Source of the DNA: Zeugodacus cucurbitae
Lineage: Eukaryota > Arthropoda > Insecta > Diptera > Tephritidae
Reading direction: 5' to 3'
Assembly (NCBI RefSeq): GCF_028554725.1
Contig: NC_071668.1
Coordinates: 56,153,732-56,217,731 of the forward strand
Length of the DNA stretch: 64,000 bases
In this document: piece after piece, positions 48,460 through 61,033 of the stretch
Layout: each line of letters begins with the position of its first letter
Position numbering within the stretch: the stretch's first letter is position 1
Made by a program: the position numbers and the translations under genes
The notes under the pieces: model-generated
Seen by the model: only the letters and a program-made list of their open reading frames with translations
Database searches by the model: none
What the model was told of the DNA's origin: nothing

Positions 48460-48757
48460 ATATGGATTTCCTAGAATTCGTTATATGAGTAAACTACTCT
48501 TTCACGTAAGTGAGATTGGGACTATAGCCGGAGTAAAATTTCAGTTTTTATCCGGAGGCAAATTTGCACAGTCTCTTCATCACAGCCATCAGCTGTTCAA
48601 CAGTTAAGCTCTTATTTCGCTATTTCGCATTTAAAATATATGTATTTCTTTAATTGATATTATCTTTTAAATGTATCTGCAAGTTTGCAGATACAATATC
48701 TAATCCTATTTCTCATAATACCGCGCATAGTGACTCACAAAACGTATTAGATACTAT

Positions 48758-48771
48758 GTTAAATAGTCTGT
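48758..48771. other. Inverted micro-insertion in spacer, second copy
   Basis: Same scar as at 42453, at offset 6,305, copied with the ten-unit block. Confidence 0.9.
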
Positions 48772-48966
48772 ACTCTAATGTACTGGCTTATTTTAGATAC
48801 TTAGATACTTTTTTTTGCTTACTATCTACCTTCGTATTCCGATACTTGTGCAATGTTGTGTATACTGCCAAAAAAAAAATGAGACTTTCTGAAAATAAAA
48901 AATAAAAAACAACAACAACTAGGAAAGTATTTAAAAACTTTGACAAAAAGGTAAAAAAGTTGTTGG

Positions 48967-49094
48967 GAGCCAACAACACGCGGTGTTCCCAAGCGGTCCC
49001 CCATCTAAGTACTAACCGCGCCCGCTATCCCGACGCTGCTTAATTTCGGTGATCGGACGAGAACCGATGTATTCAGCGTGGTATGGTCGTTGGC
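48967..49094 (-). rRNA. 5S rRNA copy 79 (128-nt insertion form)
   Basis: Insertion form with the -22 variant; twin of copy 69. Confidence 0.97.
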
Positions 49095-49597
49095 ATATGG
49101 ATTTCCTAGAATTCGGTATATGAGTAAACTACTCTTTCACGTAAGTGAGATTGGGACTATAGCCGGAGTAAAATTTCAGTTTTTATCCGGAGGCAAATTT
49201 GCACAGTCTCTTCATCACAGCCATCAGCTGTTCAACAGTTAAGCTCTTATTTCGCTATTTCGCATTTAAAATATATGTATTTCTTTAATTGATATTATCT
49301 TTTAAATGTATCTGCAAGTTTGCAGATACAATATCTAATCCTATTTCCCATAATACCGCGCATAAGTGACTCACAAAACGTAGTAGATACTATTTAACAC
49401 TCTAATGTACTGGCTTATTTTAGATACTTAGATACTTTTTTTTTGCTTACTATCTACCTTCGTATTCCGATACTTGTGCAATGTTGTGTATACTGCCAAA
49501 AAAACTAAATGAGACTTTCTGAAAAAAAAAAAATAAAAAACAACAACAACTAGGAAAGTATTTAAAAACTTTGACAAAAAGGTAAAAAAGTTGTTGG

Positions 49598-49725
49598 GAG
49601 CCAACAACACGCGGTGTTCCCAAGCGGTCCCCCATCTAAGTACTAACCGCGCCCGCTATCCCGACGCTGCTTAATTTCGGTGATCGGACGAGAACCGATG
49701 TATTCAGCGTGGTATGGTCGTTGGC
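49598..49725 (-). rRNA. 5S rRNA copy 80 (128-nt insertion form)
   Basis: Insertion form; twin of copy 70. Confidence 0.97.
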
Positions 49726-50228
49726 ATATGGATTTCCTAGAATTCGTTATATGAGTAAACTACTCTTTCACGTAAGTGAGATTGGGACTATAGCCGGAGT
49801 AAAATTTCAGTTTTTATCCGGAGGCAAATTTGCACAGTCTCTTCATCACAGCCATCAGCTGTTCAACAGTTAAGCTCTTATTTCGCTATTTCGCATTTAA
49901 AATATATGCTTTTCTTTAATTGATATTATCTTTTAAATTTATCTGCAAGTTTGCAGATACAATATCTAATCCTATTTCCCATAATACCGCGCATAAGTGA
50001 CTCACAAAACGTAGTAGATACTATTTAACACTCTAATGTACTGGCTTATTTTAGATACTTAGATACTTTTTTTTTGCTTACTATCTACCTTCGTATTCCG
50101 ATACTTGTGCAATGTTGTGTATACTGCCAAAAAAAACTAAATGAGACTTTCTGAAAAAAAAAAATAAAAAACAACAACAACTAGGAAAGTATTTAAAAAC
50201 TTTGACAAAAAGGTAAAAAAGTTGTTGG

Positions 50229-50356
50229 GAGCCAACAACACGCGGTGTTCCCAAGCGGTCCCCCATCTAAGTACTAACCGCGCCCGCTATCCCGACGCTG
50301 CTTAATTTCGGTGATCGGACGAGAACCGATGTATTCAGCGTGGTATGGTCGTTGGC
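50229..50356 (-). rRNA. 5S rRNA copy 81 (128-nt insertion form)
   Basis: Insertion form; twin of copy 71. Confidence 0.97.
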
Positions 50357-50860
50357 ATATGGATTTCCTAGAATTCGTTATATGAGTAAACTACTCTTTC
50401 ACGTAAGTGAGATTGGGACTATAGCCGGAGTAAAATTTCAGTTTTTATCCGGAGGCAAATTTGCACAGTCTCTTCATCACAGCCATCAGCTGTTCAACAG
50501 TTAAGCTCTTATTTCGCTATTTCGCATTTAAAATATATGTATTTCTTTAATTGATATTATCTTTTAAATGTATCTGCAAGTTTGCAGATACAATATCTAA
50601 TCCTATTTCCCATAATACCGCGCATAAGTGACTCACAAAACGTAGTAGATACTATTTAACACTCTAATGTACTGGCTTATTTTAGATACTTAGATACTTT
50701 TTTTTTGCTTACTATCTACCTTCGTATTCCGATACTTGTGCAATGTTGTGTATACTGCCAAAAAAAAACAAAATGAGACTTTCTGAAAAAAAAAAATAAA
50801 AAACAACAACAACTAGGAAAGTATTTAAAAACTTTGACAAAAAGGTAAAAAAGTTGTTGG

Positions 50861-50988
50861 GAGCCAACAACACGCGGTGTTCCCAAGCGGTCCCCCATCT
50901 AAGTACTAACCGCGCCCGCTATCCCGACGCTGCTTAATTTCGGTGATCGGACGAGAACCGATGTATTCAGCGTGGTATGGTCGTTGGC
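50861..50988 (-). rRNA. 5S rRNA copy 82 (128-nt insertion form)
   Basis: Insertion form; twin of copy 72. Confidence 0.97.
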
Positions 50989-51489
50989 ATATGGATTTCC
51001 TAGAATTCGTTATATGAGTAAACTACTCTTTCACGTAAGTGAGATTGGGACTATAGCCGGAGTAAAATTTCAGTTTTTATCCGGAGGCAAATTTGCACAG
51101 TCTCTTCATCACAGCCATCAGCTGTTCAACAGTTAAGCTCTTATTTCGCTATTTCGCATTTAAAATATATGTATTTCTTTAATTGATATTATCTTTTAAA
51201 TGTATCTGCAAGTTTGCAGATACAATATCTAATTCTATTTCCCATAATACCGCGCATAAGTGACTCACAAAACGTAGTAGATACTATTTAACACTCTAAT
51301 GTACTGGCTTATTTTAGATACTTAGATACTTTTTTTTGCTTACTATCTACCTTCGTATTCCGATACTTGTGCAATGTTGTGTATACTGCCCAAAAAAAAA
51401 AATGAGACTTTCTGAAAATAAAAAATAAAAAACAACAACAACTAGGAAAGTATTTAAAAACTTTGACAAAAAGGTAAAAAAGTTGTTGG

Positions 51490-51617
51490 GAGCCAACAAC
51501 ACGCGGTGTTCCCAAGCGGTCCCCCATCTAAGTACTAACCGCGCCCGCTATCCCGACGCTGCTTAATTTCGGTGATCGGACGAGAACCGATGTATTCAGC
51601 GTGGTATGGTCGTTGGC
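51490..51617 (-). rRNA. 5S rRNA copy 83 (128-nt insertion form)
   Basis: Insertion form; twin of copy 73. Confidence 0.97.
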
Positions 51618-52122
51618 ATATGGATTTCCTAGAATTCGTTATATGAGTAAACTACTCTTTCACGTAAGTGAGATTGGGACTATAGCCGGAGTAAAATTTC
51701 AGTTTTTATCCGGAGGCAAATTTGCACAGTCTCTTCATCACAGCCATCAGCTGTTCAACAGTTAAGCTCTTATTTCGCTATTTCGCATTTAAAATATATG
51801 CTTTTCTTTAATTGATATTATCTTTTAAATTTATCTGCAAGTTTGCAGATACAATATCTAATCCTATTTCCCATAATACCGCGCATAAGTGACTCACAAA
51901 ACGTAGTAGATACTATTTAACACTCTAATGTACTGGTTTATTTTAGATACTTAGATACTTTTTTTTTGCTTACTATCTACCTTCGTATTCCGATACTTGT
52001 GCAATGTTGTGTATACTGCCAAAAAAAACTAAATGAGACTTTCTGAAAAAAAAAAAAATAAAAAACAACAACAACTAGGAAAGTATTTAAAAACTTTGAC
52101 AAAAAGGTAAAAAAGTTGTTGG

Positions 52123-52250
52123 GAGCCAACAACACGCGGTGTTCCCAAGCGGTCCCCCATCTAAGTACTAACCGCGCCCGCTATCCCGACGCTGCTTAAT
52201 TTCGGTGATCGGACGAGAACCGATGTATTCAGCGTGGTATGGTCGTTGGC
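52123..52250 (-). rRNA. 5S rRNA copy 84 (128-nt insertion form)
   Basis: Insertion form with the -22 variant; twin of copy 74, including the 8-bp spacer deletion upstream. Confidence 0.97.
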
Positions 52251-52742
52251 ATATGGATTTCCTAGAATTCGGTATATGAGTAAACTACTCTTTCACGTAA
52301 GTGAGATTGGGACTATAGCCGGAGTAAAATTTCAGTTTTTATCCGGAGGCAAATTTGCACAGTCTCTTCATCACAGCCATCAGCTGTTCAACAGTTAAGC
52401 TCTTATTTCGCATTTAAAATATATGTATTTCTTTAATTGATATTATCTTTTAAATGTATCTGCAAGTTTGCAGATACAATATCTAATCCTATTTCCCATA
52501 ATACCGCGCATAAGTGACTCACAAAACGTATTAGATACTATTTAACACTCTAATGTACTGGCTTATTTTAGATACTTAGATACTTTTTTTTGCTTACTAT
52601 CTACCTTCGTATTCCGATACTTGTGCAATGTTGTGTATACTGCCAAAAAAAAAAATGAGACTTTCTGAAAATAAAAAATAAAAAACAACAACAACTAGGA
52701 AAGTATTTAAAAACTTTGACAAAAAGGTAAAAAAGTTGTTGG

Positions 52743-52870
52743 GAGCCAACAACACGCGGTGTTCCCAAGCGGTCCCCCATCTAAGTACTAACCGCGCCCG
52801 CTATCCCGACGCTGCTTAATTTCGGTGATCGGACGAGAACCGATGTATTCAGCGTGGTATGGTCGTTGGC
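52743..52870 (-). rRNA. 5S rRNA copy 85 (128-nt insertion form)
   Basis: Insertion form with the -22 variant. Its downstream spacer is a mosaic: CATAAGTGA of one family joined to GTATTAG of the other. Confidence 0.97.
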
Positions 52871-53372
52871 ATATGGATTTCCTAGAATTCGGTATATGAG
52901 TAAACTACTCTTTCACGTAAGTGAGATTGGGACTATAGCCGGAGTAAAATTTCAGTTTTTATCCGGAGGCAAATTTGCACAGTCTCTTCATCACAGCCAT
53001 CAGCTGTTCAACAGTTAAGCTCTTATTTCGCTATTTCGCATTTAAAATATATGTATTTCTTTAATTGATATTATCTTTTAAATGTATCTGCAAGTTTGCA
53101 GATACAATATCTAATCCTATTTCCCATAATACCGCGCATAAGTGACTCACAAAACGTAGTAGATACTATTTAACACTCTAATGTACTGGCTTATTTTAGA
53201 TACTTAGATACTTTTTTTTTGCTTACTATCTACCTTCGTATTCCGATACTTGTGCAATGTTGTGTATACTGCCAAAAAAACTAAATGAGACTTTCTGAAA
53301 AAAAAAAATAAAAAACAACAACAACTAGGAAAGTATTTAAAAACTTTGACAAAAAGGTAAAAAAGTTGTTGG

Positions 53373-53500
53373 GAGCCAACAACACGCGGTGTATCCAAGC
53401 GGTCCCCCATCTAAGTACTAACCGCGCCCGCTATCCCGACGCTGCTTAATTTCGGTAATCGGACGAGAACCGATGTATTCAGCGTGGTATGGTCGTTGGC
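53373..53500 (-). rRNA. 5S rRNA copy 86 (128-nt insertion form, two private SNPs)
   Basis: Insertion form with two private changes (+ strand GTATCC for GTTCCC and GGTAATC for GGTGATC). It is among the most diverged insertion copies and looks like a decaying member. Confidence 0.95.
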
Positions 53501-54001
53501 ATATGGATTTCCTAGAATTCGTTATATGAGTAAACTACTCTTTCACGTAAGTGAGATTGGGACTATAGCCGGAGTAAAATTTCAGTTTTTATCCGGAGGC
53601 AAATTTGCACAGTCTCTTCATCACAGCCATCAGCTGTTCAACAGTTAAGCTCTTATTTCGCTATTTCGCATTTAAAATATATGTATTTCTTTAATTGATA
53701 TTATCTTTTAAATGTATCTGCAAGTTTGCAGATACAATATCTAATCCTATTTCCCATAATACCGCGCATAGTGACTCACAAAACGTATTAGATACTATTT
53801 AACACTCTAATGTACTGGCTTATTTTAGATACTTAGATACTTTTTTTTGCTTACTATCTACCTTCGTATTCCGATACTTGTGCAATGTTGTGTATACTGC
53901 CCAAAAAAAAAAAATGAGACTTTCTGAAAATAAAAAATAAAAAACAACAACAACTAGGAAAGTATTTAAAAACTTTGACAAAAAGGTAAAAAAGTTGTTG
54001 G

Positions 54002-54129
54002 GAGCCAACAACACGCGGTGTTCCCAAGCGGTCCCCCATCTAAGTACTAACCGCGCCCGCTATCCCGACGCTGCTTAATTTCGGTGATCGGACGAGAACC
54101 GATGTATTCAGCGTGGTATGGTCGTTGGC
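54002..54129 (-). rRNA. 5S rRNA copy 87 (128-nt insertion form)
   Basis: Insertion form with the -22 variant. Spacing 632 bp to copy 88. Confidence 0.97.
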
Positions 54130-54633
54130 ATATGGATTTCCTAGAATTCGGTATATGAGTAAACTACTCTTTCACGTAAGTGAGATTGGGACTATAGCCG
54201 GAGTAAAATTTCAGTTTTTATCCGGAGGCAAATTTGCACAGTCTCTTCATCACAGCCATCAGCTGTTCAACAGTTAAGCTCTTATTTCGCTATTTCGCAT
54301 TTAAAATATATGTATTTCTTTAATTGATATTATCTTTTAAATTTATCTGCAAGTTTGCAGATACAATATCTAATCCTATTTCCCATAATACCGCGCATAA
54401 GTGACTCACAAAACGTAGTAGATACTATTTAACACTCTAATGTACTGGCTTATTTTAGATACTTAGATACTTTTTTTTTGCTTACTATCTACCTTCGTAT
54501 TCCGATACTTGTGCAATGTTGTGTATACTGCCAAAAAAAACTAAATGAGACTTTCTGAAAAAAAAAAAATAAAAAACAACAACAACTAGGAAAGTATTTA
54601 AAAACTTTGACAAAAAGGTAAAAAAGTTGTTGG

Positions 54634-54761
54634 GAGCCAACAACACGCGGTGTTCCCAAGCGGTCCCCCATCTAAGTACTAACCGCGCCCGCTATCCCGA
54701 CGCTGCTTAATTTCGGTGATCGGACGAGAACCGATGTATTCAGCGTGGTATGGTCGTTGGC
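54634..54761 (-). rRNA. 5S rRNA copy 88 (128-nt insertion form)
   Basis: Insertion form. The downstream spacer combines normal ATGTATTTC with AAATTTATC, a recombinant of two alleles that are linked elsewhere. Confidence 0.97.
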
Positions 54762-55262
54762 ATATGGATTTCCTAGAATTCGTTATATGAGTAAACTACT
54801 CTTTCACGTAAGTGAGATTGGGACTATAGCCGGAGTAAAATTTCAGTTTTTATCCGGAGGCAAATTTGCACAGTCTCTTCATCACAGCCATCAGCTGTTC
54901 AACAGTTAAGCTCTTATTTCGCTATTTCGCATTTAAAATATATGTATTTCTTTAATTGATATTATCTTTTAAATGTATCTGCAAGTTTGCAGATACAATA
55001 TCTAATCCTATTTCCCATAATACCGCGCATAGTGACTCACAAAACGTATTAGATACTATTTAACACTCTAATGTACTGGCTTATTTTAGATACTTAGATA
55101 CTTTTTTTTGCTTACTATCTACCTTCGTATTCCGATACTTGTGCAATGTTGTGTATACTGCCCAAAAAAAAAAAATGAGACTTTCTGAAAATAAAAAATA
55201 AAAAACAACAACAACTAGGAAAGTATTTAAAAACTTTGACAAAAAGGTAAAAAAGTTGTTGG

Positions 55263-55390
55263 GAGCCAACAACACGCGGTGTTCCCAAGCGGTCCCCCAT
55301 CTAAGTACTAACCGCGCCCGCTATCCCGACGCTGCTTAATTTCGGTGATCGGACGAGAACCGATGTATTCAGCGTGGTATGGTCGTTGGC
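55263..55390 (-). rRNA. 5S rRNA copy 89 (128-nt insertion form)
   Basis: Insertion form, no other change seen. Spacing 629 bp to copy 90. Confidence 0.97.
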
Positions 55391-55891
55391 ATATGGATTT
55401 CCTAGAATTCGTTATATGAGTAAACTACTCTTTCACGTAAGTGAGATTGGGACTATAGCCGGAGTAAAATTTCAGTTTTTATCCGGAGGCAAATTTGCAC
55501 AGTCTCTTCATCACAGCCATCAGCTGTTCAACAGTTAAGCTCTTATTTCGCTATTTCGCATTTAAAATATATGTATTTCTTTAATTGATATTATCTTTTA
55601 AATGTATCTGCAAGTTTGCAGATACAATATCTAATTCTATTTCCCATAATACCGCGCATAAGTGACTCACAAAACGTAGTAGATACTATTTAACACTCTA
55701 ATGTACTGGCTTATTTTAGATACTTAGATACTTTTTTTTGCTTACTATCTACCTTCGTATTCCGATACTTGTGCAATGTTGTGTATACTGCCCAAAAAAA
55801 AAAATGAGACTTTCTGAAAATAAAAAATAAAAAACAACAACAACTAGGAAAGTATTTAAAACCTTTGACAAAAAGGTAAAAAAGTTGTTGG

Positions 55892-56019
55892 GAGCCAACA
55901 ACACGCGGTGTTCCCAAGCGGTCCCCCATCTAAGTACTAACCGCGCCCGCTATCCCGACGCTGCTTAATTTCGGTGATCGGACGAGAACCGATGTATTCA
56001 GCGTGGTATGGTCGTTGGC
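55892..56019 (-). rRNA. 5S rRNA copy 90 (128-nt insertion form)
   Basis: Insertion form. Downstream flank reads AAAACCTTTGAC (for AAAAACTTTGAC), shared with copies 95 and 99. Confidence 0.97.
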
Positions 56020-56520
56020 ATATGGATTTCCTAGAATTCGTTATATGAGTAAACTACTCTTTCACGTAAGTGAGATTGGGACTATAGCCGGAGTAAAATT
56101 TCAGTTTTTATCCGGAGGCAAATTTGCACAGTCTCTTCATCACAGCCATCAGCTGTTCAACAGTTAAGCTCTTATTTCGCTATTTCGCATTTAAAATATA
56201 TGTATTTCTTTAATTGATATTATCTTTTAAATGTATCTGCAAGTTTGCAGATACAATATCTAATTCTATTTCCCATAATACCGCGCATAAGTGACTCACA
56301 AAACGTAGTAGATACTATTTAACACTCTAATGTACTGGCTTATTTTAGATACTTAGATACTTTTTTTTGCTTACTATCTACCTTCGTATTCCGATACTTG
56401 TGCAATGTTGTGTATACTGCCAAAAAAAAAAAATGAGACTTTCTGAAAATAAAAAATAAAAAACAACAACAACTAGGAAAGTATTTAAAAACTTTGACAA
56501 AAAGGTAAAAAAGTTGTTGG

Positions 56521-56648
56521 GAGCCAACAACACGCGGTGTTCCCAAGCGGTCCCCCATCTAAGTACTAACCGCGCCCGCTATCCCGACGCTGCTTAATTT
56601 CGGTGATCGGACGAGAACCGATGTATTCAGCGTGGTATGGTCGTTGGC
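56521..56648 (-). rRNA. 5S rRNA copy 91 (128-nt insertion form)
   Basis: Insertion form. Upstream spacer with GCTGGTCAAC and TATTTTTCAT. Its upstream side equals that of copy 95. Confidence 0.97.
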
Positions 56649-57148
56649 ATATGGATTTCCTAGAATTCGTTATATGAGTAAACTACTCTTTCACGTAAGT
56701 GAGATTGGGACTATAGCCGGAGTAAAATTTCAGTTTTTATCCGGAGGCAAATTTGCACAGTCTCTTCATCACAGCCATCAGCTGGTCAACAGTTAAGCTC
56801 TTATTTCGCTATTTCGCATTTAAAATATATGTATTTCTTTAATTGATATTATCTTTTAAATGTATCTGCAAGTTTGCAGATACAATATCTAATCCTATTT
56901 TTCATAATACCGCGCATAGTGACTCACAAAACGTATTAGATACTATTTAACACTCTAATGTACTGGCTTATTTTAGATACTTAGATACTTTTTTTTGCTT
57001 ACTATCTACCTTCGTATTCCGATACTTGTGCAATGTTGTGTATACTGCCAAAAAAAAAAAATGAGACTTTCTGAAAATAAAAAATAAAAAACAACAACAA
57101 CTAGGGAAGTATTTAAAAACTTTGACAAAAAGGTAAAAAAGTTGTTGG

Positions 57149-57268
57149 GAGCCAACAACACGCGGTGTTCCCAAGCGGTCCCCCATCTAAAAACTAACCG
57201 CGCCCGACGCTGCTTAATTTCGGTGATCGGACGAAAACCGATGTATTCAGCGTGGTATGGTCGTTGGC
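57149..57268 (-). rRNA. 5S rRNA copy 92 (120-nt form with A77U, C78U and C34U)
   Basis: Lacks the insertion, but carries three substitutions: A77U and C78U in the loop E/helix IV region (+ strand AA at 57191-57192) and C34U (+ strand A at 57235). Loop E is highly conserved, so this copy may be a pseudogene despite normal length. The upstream spacer has ATTACAG. Twin of copy 96. Confidence 0.93.
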
Positions 57269-57769
57269 ATATGGATTTCCTAGAATTCGTTATATGAGTA
57301 AACTACTCTTTCACGTAAGTGAGATTGGGACTATAGCCGGAGTAAAATTACAGTTTTTATCCGGAGGCAAATTTGCACAGTCTCTTCATCACAGCCATCA
57401 GCTGTTCAACAGTTAAGCTCTTATTTCGCTATTTCGCATTTAAAATATATGTATTTCTTTAATTGATATTATCTTTTAAATGTATCTGCAAGTTTGCAGA
57501 TACAATATCTAATTCTATTTCCCATAATACCGCGCATAAGTGACTCACAAAACGTAGTAGATACTATTTAACACTCTAATGTACTGGCTTATTTTAGATA
57601 CTTAGATACTTTTTTTTGCTTACTATCTACCTTCGTATTCCGATACTTGTGCAATGTTGTGTATACTGCCCAAAAAAAAAAATGAGACTTTCTGAAAATA
57701 AAAAATAAAAAACAACAACAACTAGGAAAGTATTTAAAAACTTTGACAAAAAGGTAAAAAAGTTGTTGG

Positions 57770-57897
57770 GAGCCAACAACACGCGGTGTTCCCAAGCGGT
57801 CCCCCATCTAAGTACTAACCGCGCCCGCTATCCCGACGCTGCTTAATTTCGGTGATCGGACGAGAACCGATGTATTCAGCGTGGTATGGTCGTTGGC
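57770..57897 (-). rRNA. 5S rRNA copy 93 (128-nt insertion form)
   Basis: Insertion form; upstream spacer with ATTACAG. Twin of copy 97. Confidence 0.97.
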
Positions 57898-58398
57898 ATA
57901 TGGATTTCCTAGAATTCGTTATATGAGTAAACTACTCTTTCACGTAAGTGAGATTGGGACTATAGCCGGAGTAAAATTACAGTTTTTATCCGGAGGCAAA
58001 TTTGCACAGTCTCTTCATCACAGCCATCAGCTGTTCAACAGTTAAGCTCTTATTTCGCTATTTCGCATTTAAAATATATGTATTTCTTTAATTGATATTA
58101 TCTTTTAAATGTATCTGCAAGTTTGCAGATACAATATCTAATTCTATTTCCCATAATACCGCGCATAAGTGACTCACAAAACGTAGTAGATACTATTTAA
58201 CACTCTAATGTACTGGCTTATTTTAGATACTTAGATACTTTTTTTTGCTTACTATCTACCTTCGTATTCCGATACTTGTGCAATGTTGTGTATACTGCCC
58301 AAAAAAAAAAATGAGACTTTCTGAAAATAAAAAATAAAAAACAACAACAACTAGGAAAGTATTTAAAAACTTTGACAAAAAGGTAAAAAAGTTGTTGG

Positions 58399-58526
58399 GA
58401 GCCAACAACACGCGGTGTTCCCAAGCGGTCCCCCATCTAAGTACTAACCGCGCCCGCTATCCCGACGCTGCTTAATTTCGGTGATCGGACGAGAACCGAT
58501 GTATTCAGCGTGGTATGGTCGTTGGC
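58399..58526 (-). rRNA. 5S rRNA copy 94 (128-nt insertion form)
   Basis: Insertion form; twin of copy 98. Confidence 0.97.
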
Positions 58527-59027
58527 ATATGGATTTCCTAGAATTCGTTATATGAGTAAACTACTCTTTCACGTAAGTGAGATTGGGACTATAGCCGGAG
58601 TAAAATTTCAGTTTTTATCCGGAGGCAAATTTGCACAGTCTCTTCATCACAGCCATCAGCTGTTCAACAGTTAAGCTCTTATTTCGCTATTTCGCATTTA
58701 AAATATATGTATTTCTTTAATTGATATTATCTTTTAAATGTATCTGCAAGTTTGCAGATACAATATCTAATTCTATTTCCCATAATACCGCGCATAAGTG
58801 ACTCACAAAACGTAGTAGATACTATTTAACACTCTAATGTACTGGCTTATTTTAGATACTTAGATACTTTTTTTTGCTTACTATCTACCTTCGTATTCCG
58901 ATACTTGTGCAATGTTGTGTATACTGCCCAAAAAAAAAAATGAGACTTTCTGAAAATAAAAAATAAAAAACAACAACAACTAGGAAAGTATTTAAAACCT
59001 TTGACAAAAAGGTAAAAAAGTTGTTGG

Positions 59028-59155
59028 GAGCCAACAACACGCGGTGTTCCCAAGCGGTCCCCCATCTAAGTACTAACCGCGCCCGCTATCCCGACGCTGC
59101 TTAATTTCGGTGATCGGACGAGAACCGATGTATTCAGCGTGGTATGGTCGTTGGC
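59028..59155 (-). rRNA. 5S rRNA copy 95 (128-nt insertion form)
   Basis: Insertion form. Downstream flank as copy 90, upstream flank as copy 91: the unit where the exchange that made the 2,507-bp duplication took place. Confidence 0.97.
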
Positions 59156-59655
59156 ATATGGATTTCCTAGAATTCGTTATATGAGTAAACTACTCTTTCA
59201 CGTAAGTGAGATTGGGACTATAGCCGGAGTAAAATTTCAGTTTTTATCCGGAGGCAAATTTGCACAGTCTCTTCATCACAGCCATCAGCTGGTCAACAGT
59301 TAAGCTCTTATTTCGCTATTTCGCATTTAAAATATATGTATTTCTTTAATTGATATTATCTTTTAAATGTATCTGCAAGTTTGCAGATACAATATCTAAT
59401 CCTATTTTTCATAATACCGCGCATAGTGACTCACAAAACGTATTAGATACTATTTAACACTCTAATGTACTGGCTTATTTTAGATACTTAGATACTTTTT
59501 TTTGCTTACTATCTACCTTCGTATTCCGATACTTGTGCAATGTTGTGTATACTGCCAAAAAAAAAAAATGAGACTTTCTGAAAATAAAAAATAAAAAACA
59601 ACAACAACTAGGAAAGTATTTAAAAACTTTGACAAAAAGGTAAAAAAGTTGTTGG

Positions 59656-59775
59656 GAGCCAACAACACGCGGTGTTCCCAAGCGGTCCCCCATCTAAAAA
59701 CTAACCGCGCCCGACGCTGCTTAATTTCGGTGATCGGACGAAAACCGATGTATTCAGCGTGGTATGGTCGTTGGC
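59656..59775 (-). rRNA. 5S rRNA copy 96 (120-nt form with A77U, C78U and C34U)
   Basis: Exact twin of copy 92, with the same three substitutions and no insertion. Confidence 0.93.
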
Positions 59776-60276
59776 ATATGGATTTCCTAGAATTCGTTAT
59801 ATGAGTAAACTACTCTTTCACGTAAGTGAGATTGGGACTATAGCCGGAGTAAAATTACAGTTTTTATCCGGAGGCAAATTTGCACAGTCTCTTCATCACA
59901 GCCATCAGCTGTTCAACAGTTAAGCTCTTATTTCGCTATTTCGCATTTAAAATATATGTATTTCTTTAATTGATATTATCTTTTAAATGTATCTGCAAGT
60001 TTGCAGATACAATATCTAATTCTATTTCCCATAATACCGCGCATAAGTGACTCACAAAACGTAGTAGATACTATTTAACACTCTAATGTACTGGCTTATT
60101 TTAGATACTTAGATACTTTTTTTTGCTTACTATCTACCTTCGTATTCCGATACTTGTGCAATGTTGTGTATACTGCCCAAAAAAAAAAATGAGACTTTCT
60201 GAAAATAAAAAATAAAAAACAACAACAACTAGGAAAGTATTTAAAAACTTTGACAAAAAGGTAAAAAAGTTGTTGG

Positions 60277-60404
60277 GAGCCAACAACACGCGGTGTTCCC
60301 AAGCGGTCCCCCATCTAAGTACTAACCGCGCCCGCTATCCCGACGCTGCTTAATTTCGGTGATCGGACGAGAACCGATGTATTCAGCGTGGTATGGTCGT
60401 TGGC
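60277..60404 (-). rRNA. 5S rRNA copy 97 (128-nt insertion form)
   Basis: Insertion form; upstream ATTACAG; twin of copy 93. Confidence 0.97.
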
Positions 60405-60905
60405 ATATGGATTTCCTAGAATTCGTTATATGAGTAAACTACTCTTTCACGTAAGTGAGATTGGGACTATAGCCGGAGTAAAATTACAGTTTTTATCCGG
60501 AGGCAAATTTGCACAGTCTCTTCATCACAGCCATCAGCTGTTCAACAGTTAAGCTCTTATTTCGCTATTTCGCATTTAAAATATATGTATTTCTTTAATT
60601 GATATTATCTTTTAAATGTATCTGCAAGTTTGCAGATACAATATCTAATTCTATTTCCCATAATACCGCGCATAAGTGACTCACAAAACGTAGTAGATAC
60701 TATTTAACACTCTAATGTACTGGCTTATTTTAGATACTTAGATACTTTTTTTTGCTTACTATCTACCTTCGTATTCCGATACTTGTGCAATGTTGTGTAT
60801 ACTGCCCAAAAAAAAAAATGAGACTTTCTGAAAATAAAAAATAAAAAACAACAACAACTAGGAAAGTATTTAAAAACTTTGACAAAAAGGTAAAAAAGTT
60901 GTTGG

Positions 60906-61033
60906 GAGCCAACAACACGCGGTGTTCCCAAGCGGTCCCCCATCTAAGTACTAACCGCGCCCGCTATCCCGACGCTGCTTAATTTCGGTGATCGGACGAG
61001 AACCGATGTATTCAGCGTGGTATGGTCGTTGGC
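60906..61033 (-). rRNA. 5S rRNA copy 98 (128-nt insertion form)
   Basis: Insertion form; twin of copy 94. Confidence 0.97.

Larger units (their letters stand above)
46110..52414. repeat. 6,305-bp ten-unit block, copy B (copies 75-84)
   Basis: Tandem second copy of 39805-46109. Similarity continues to 52530, where G at 46226 is matched by T at 52531. I saw no difference between the two blocks at the marker sites I compared. Confidence 0.93.
56500..59006. repeat. 2,507-bp four-unit block, copy A
   Basis: Copies 91-94 with flanks recur at 2,507 bp as copies 95-98. Markers: the mutated 120-nt gene (92/96), ATTACAG in two consecutive spacers and GCTGGTCAAC with TATTTTTCAT. The left limit is the AAAACCTTT difference near 56489/58996. 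Confidence 0.9.
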
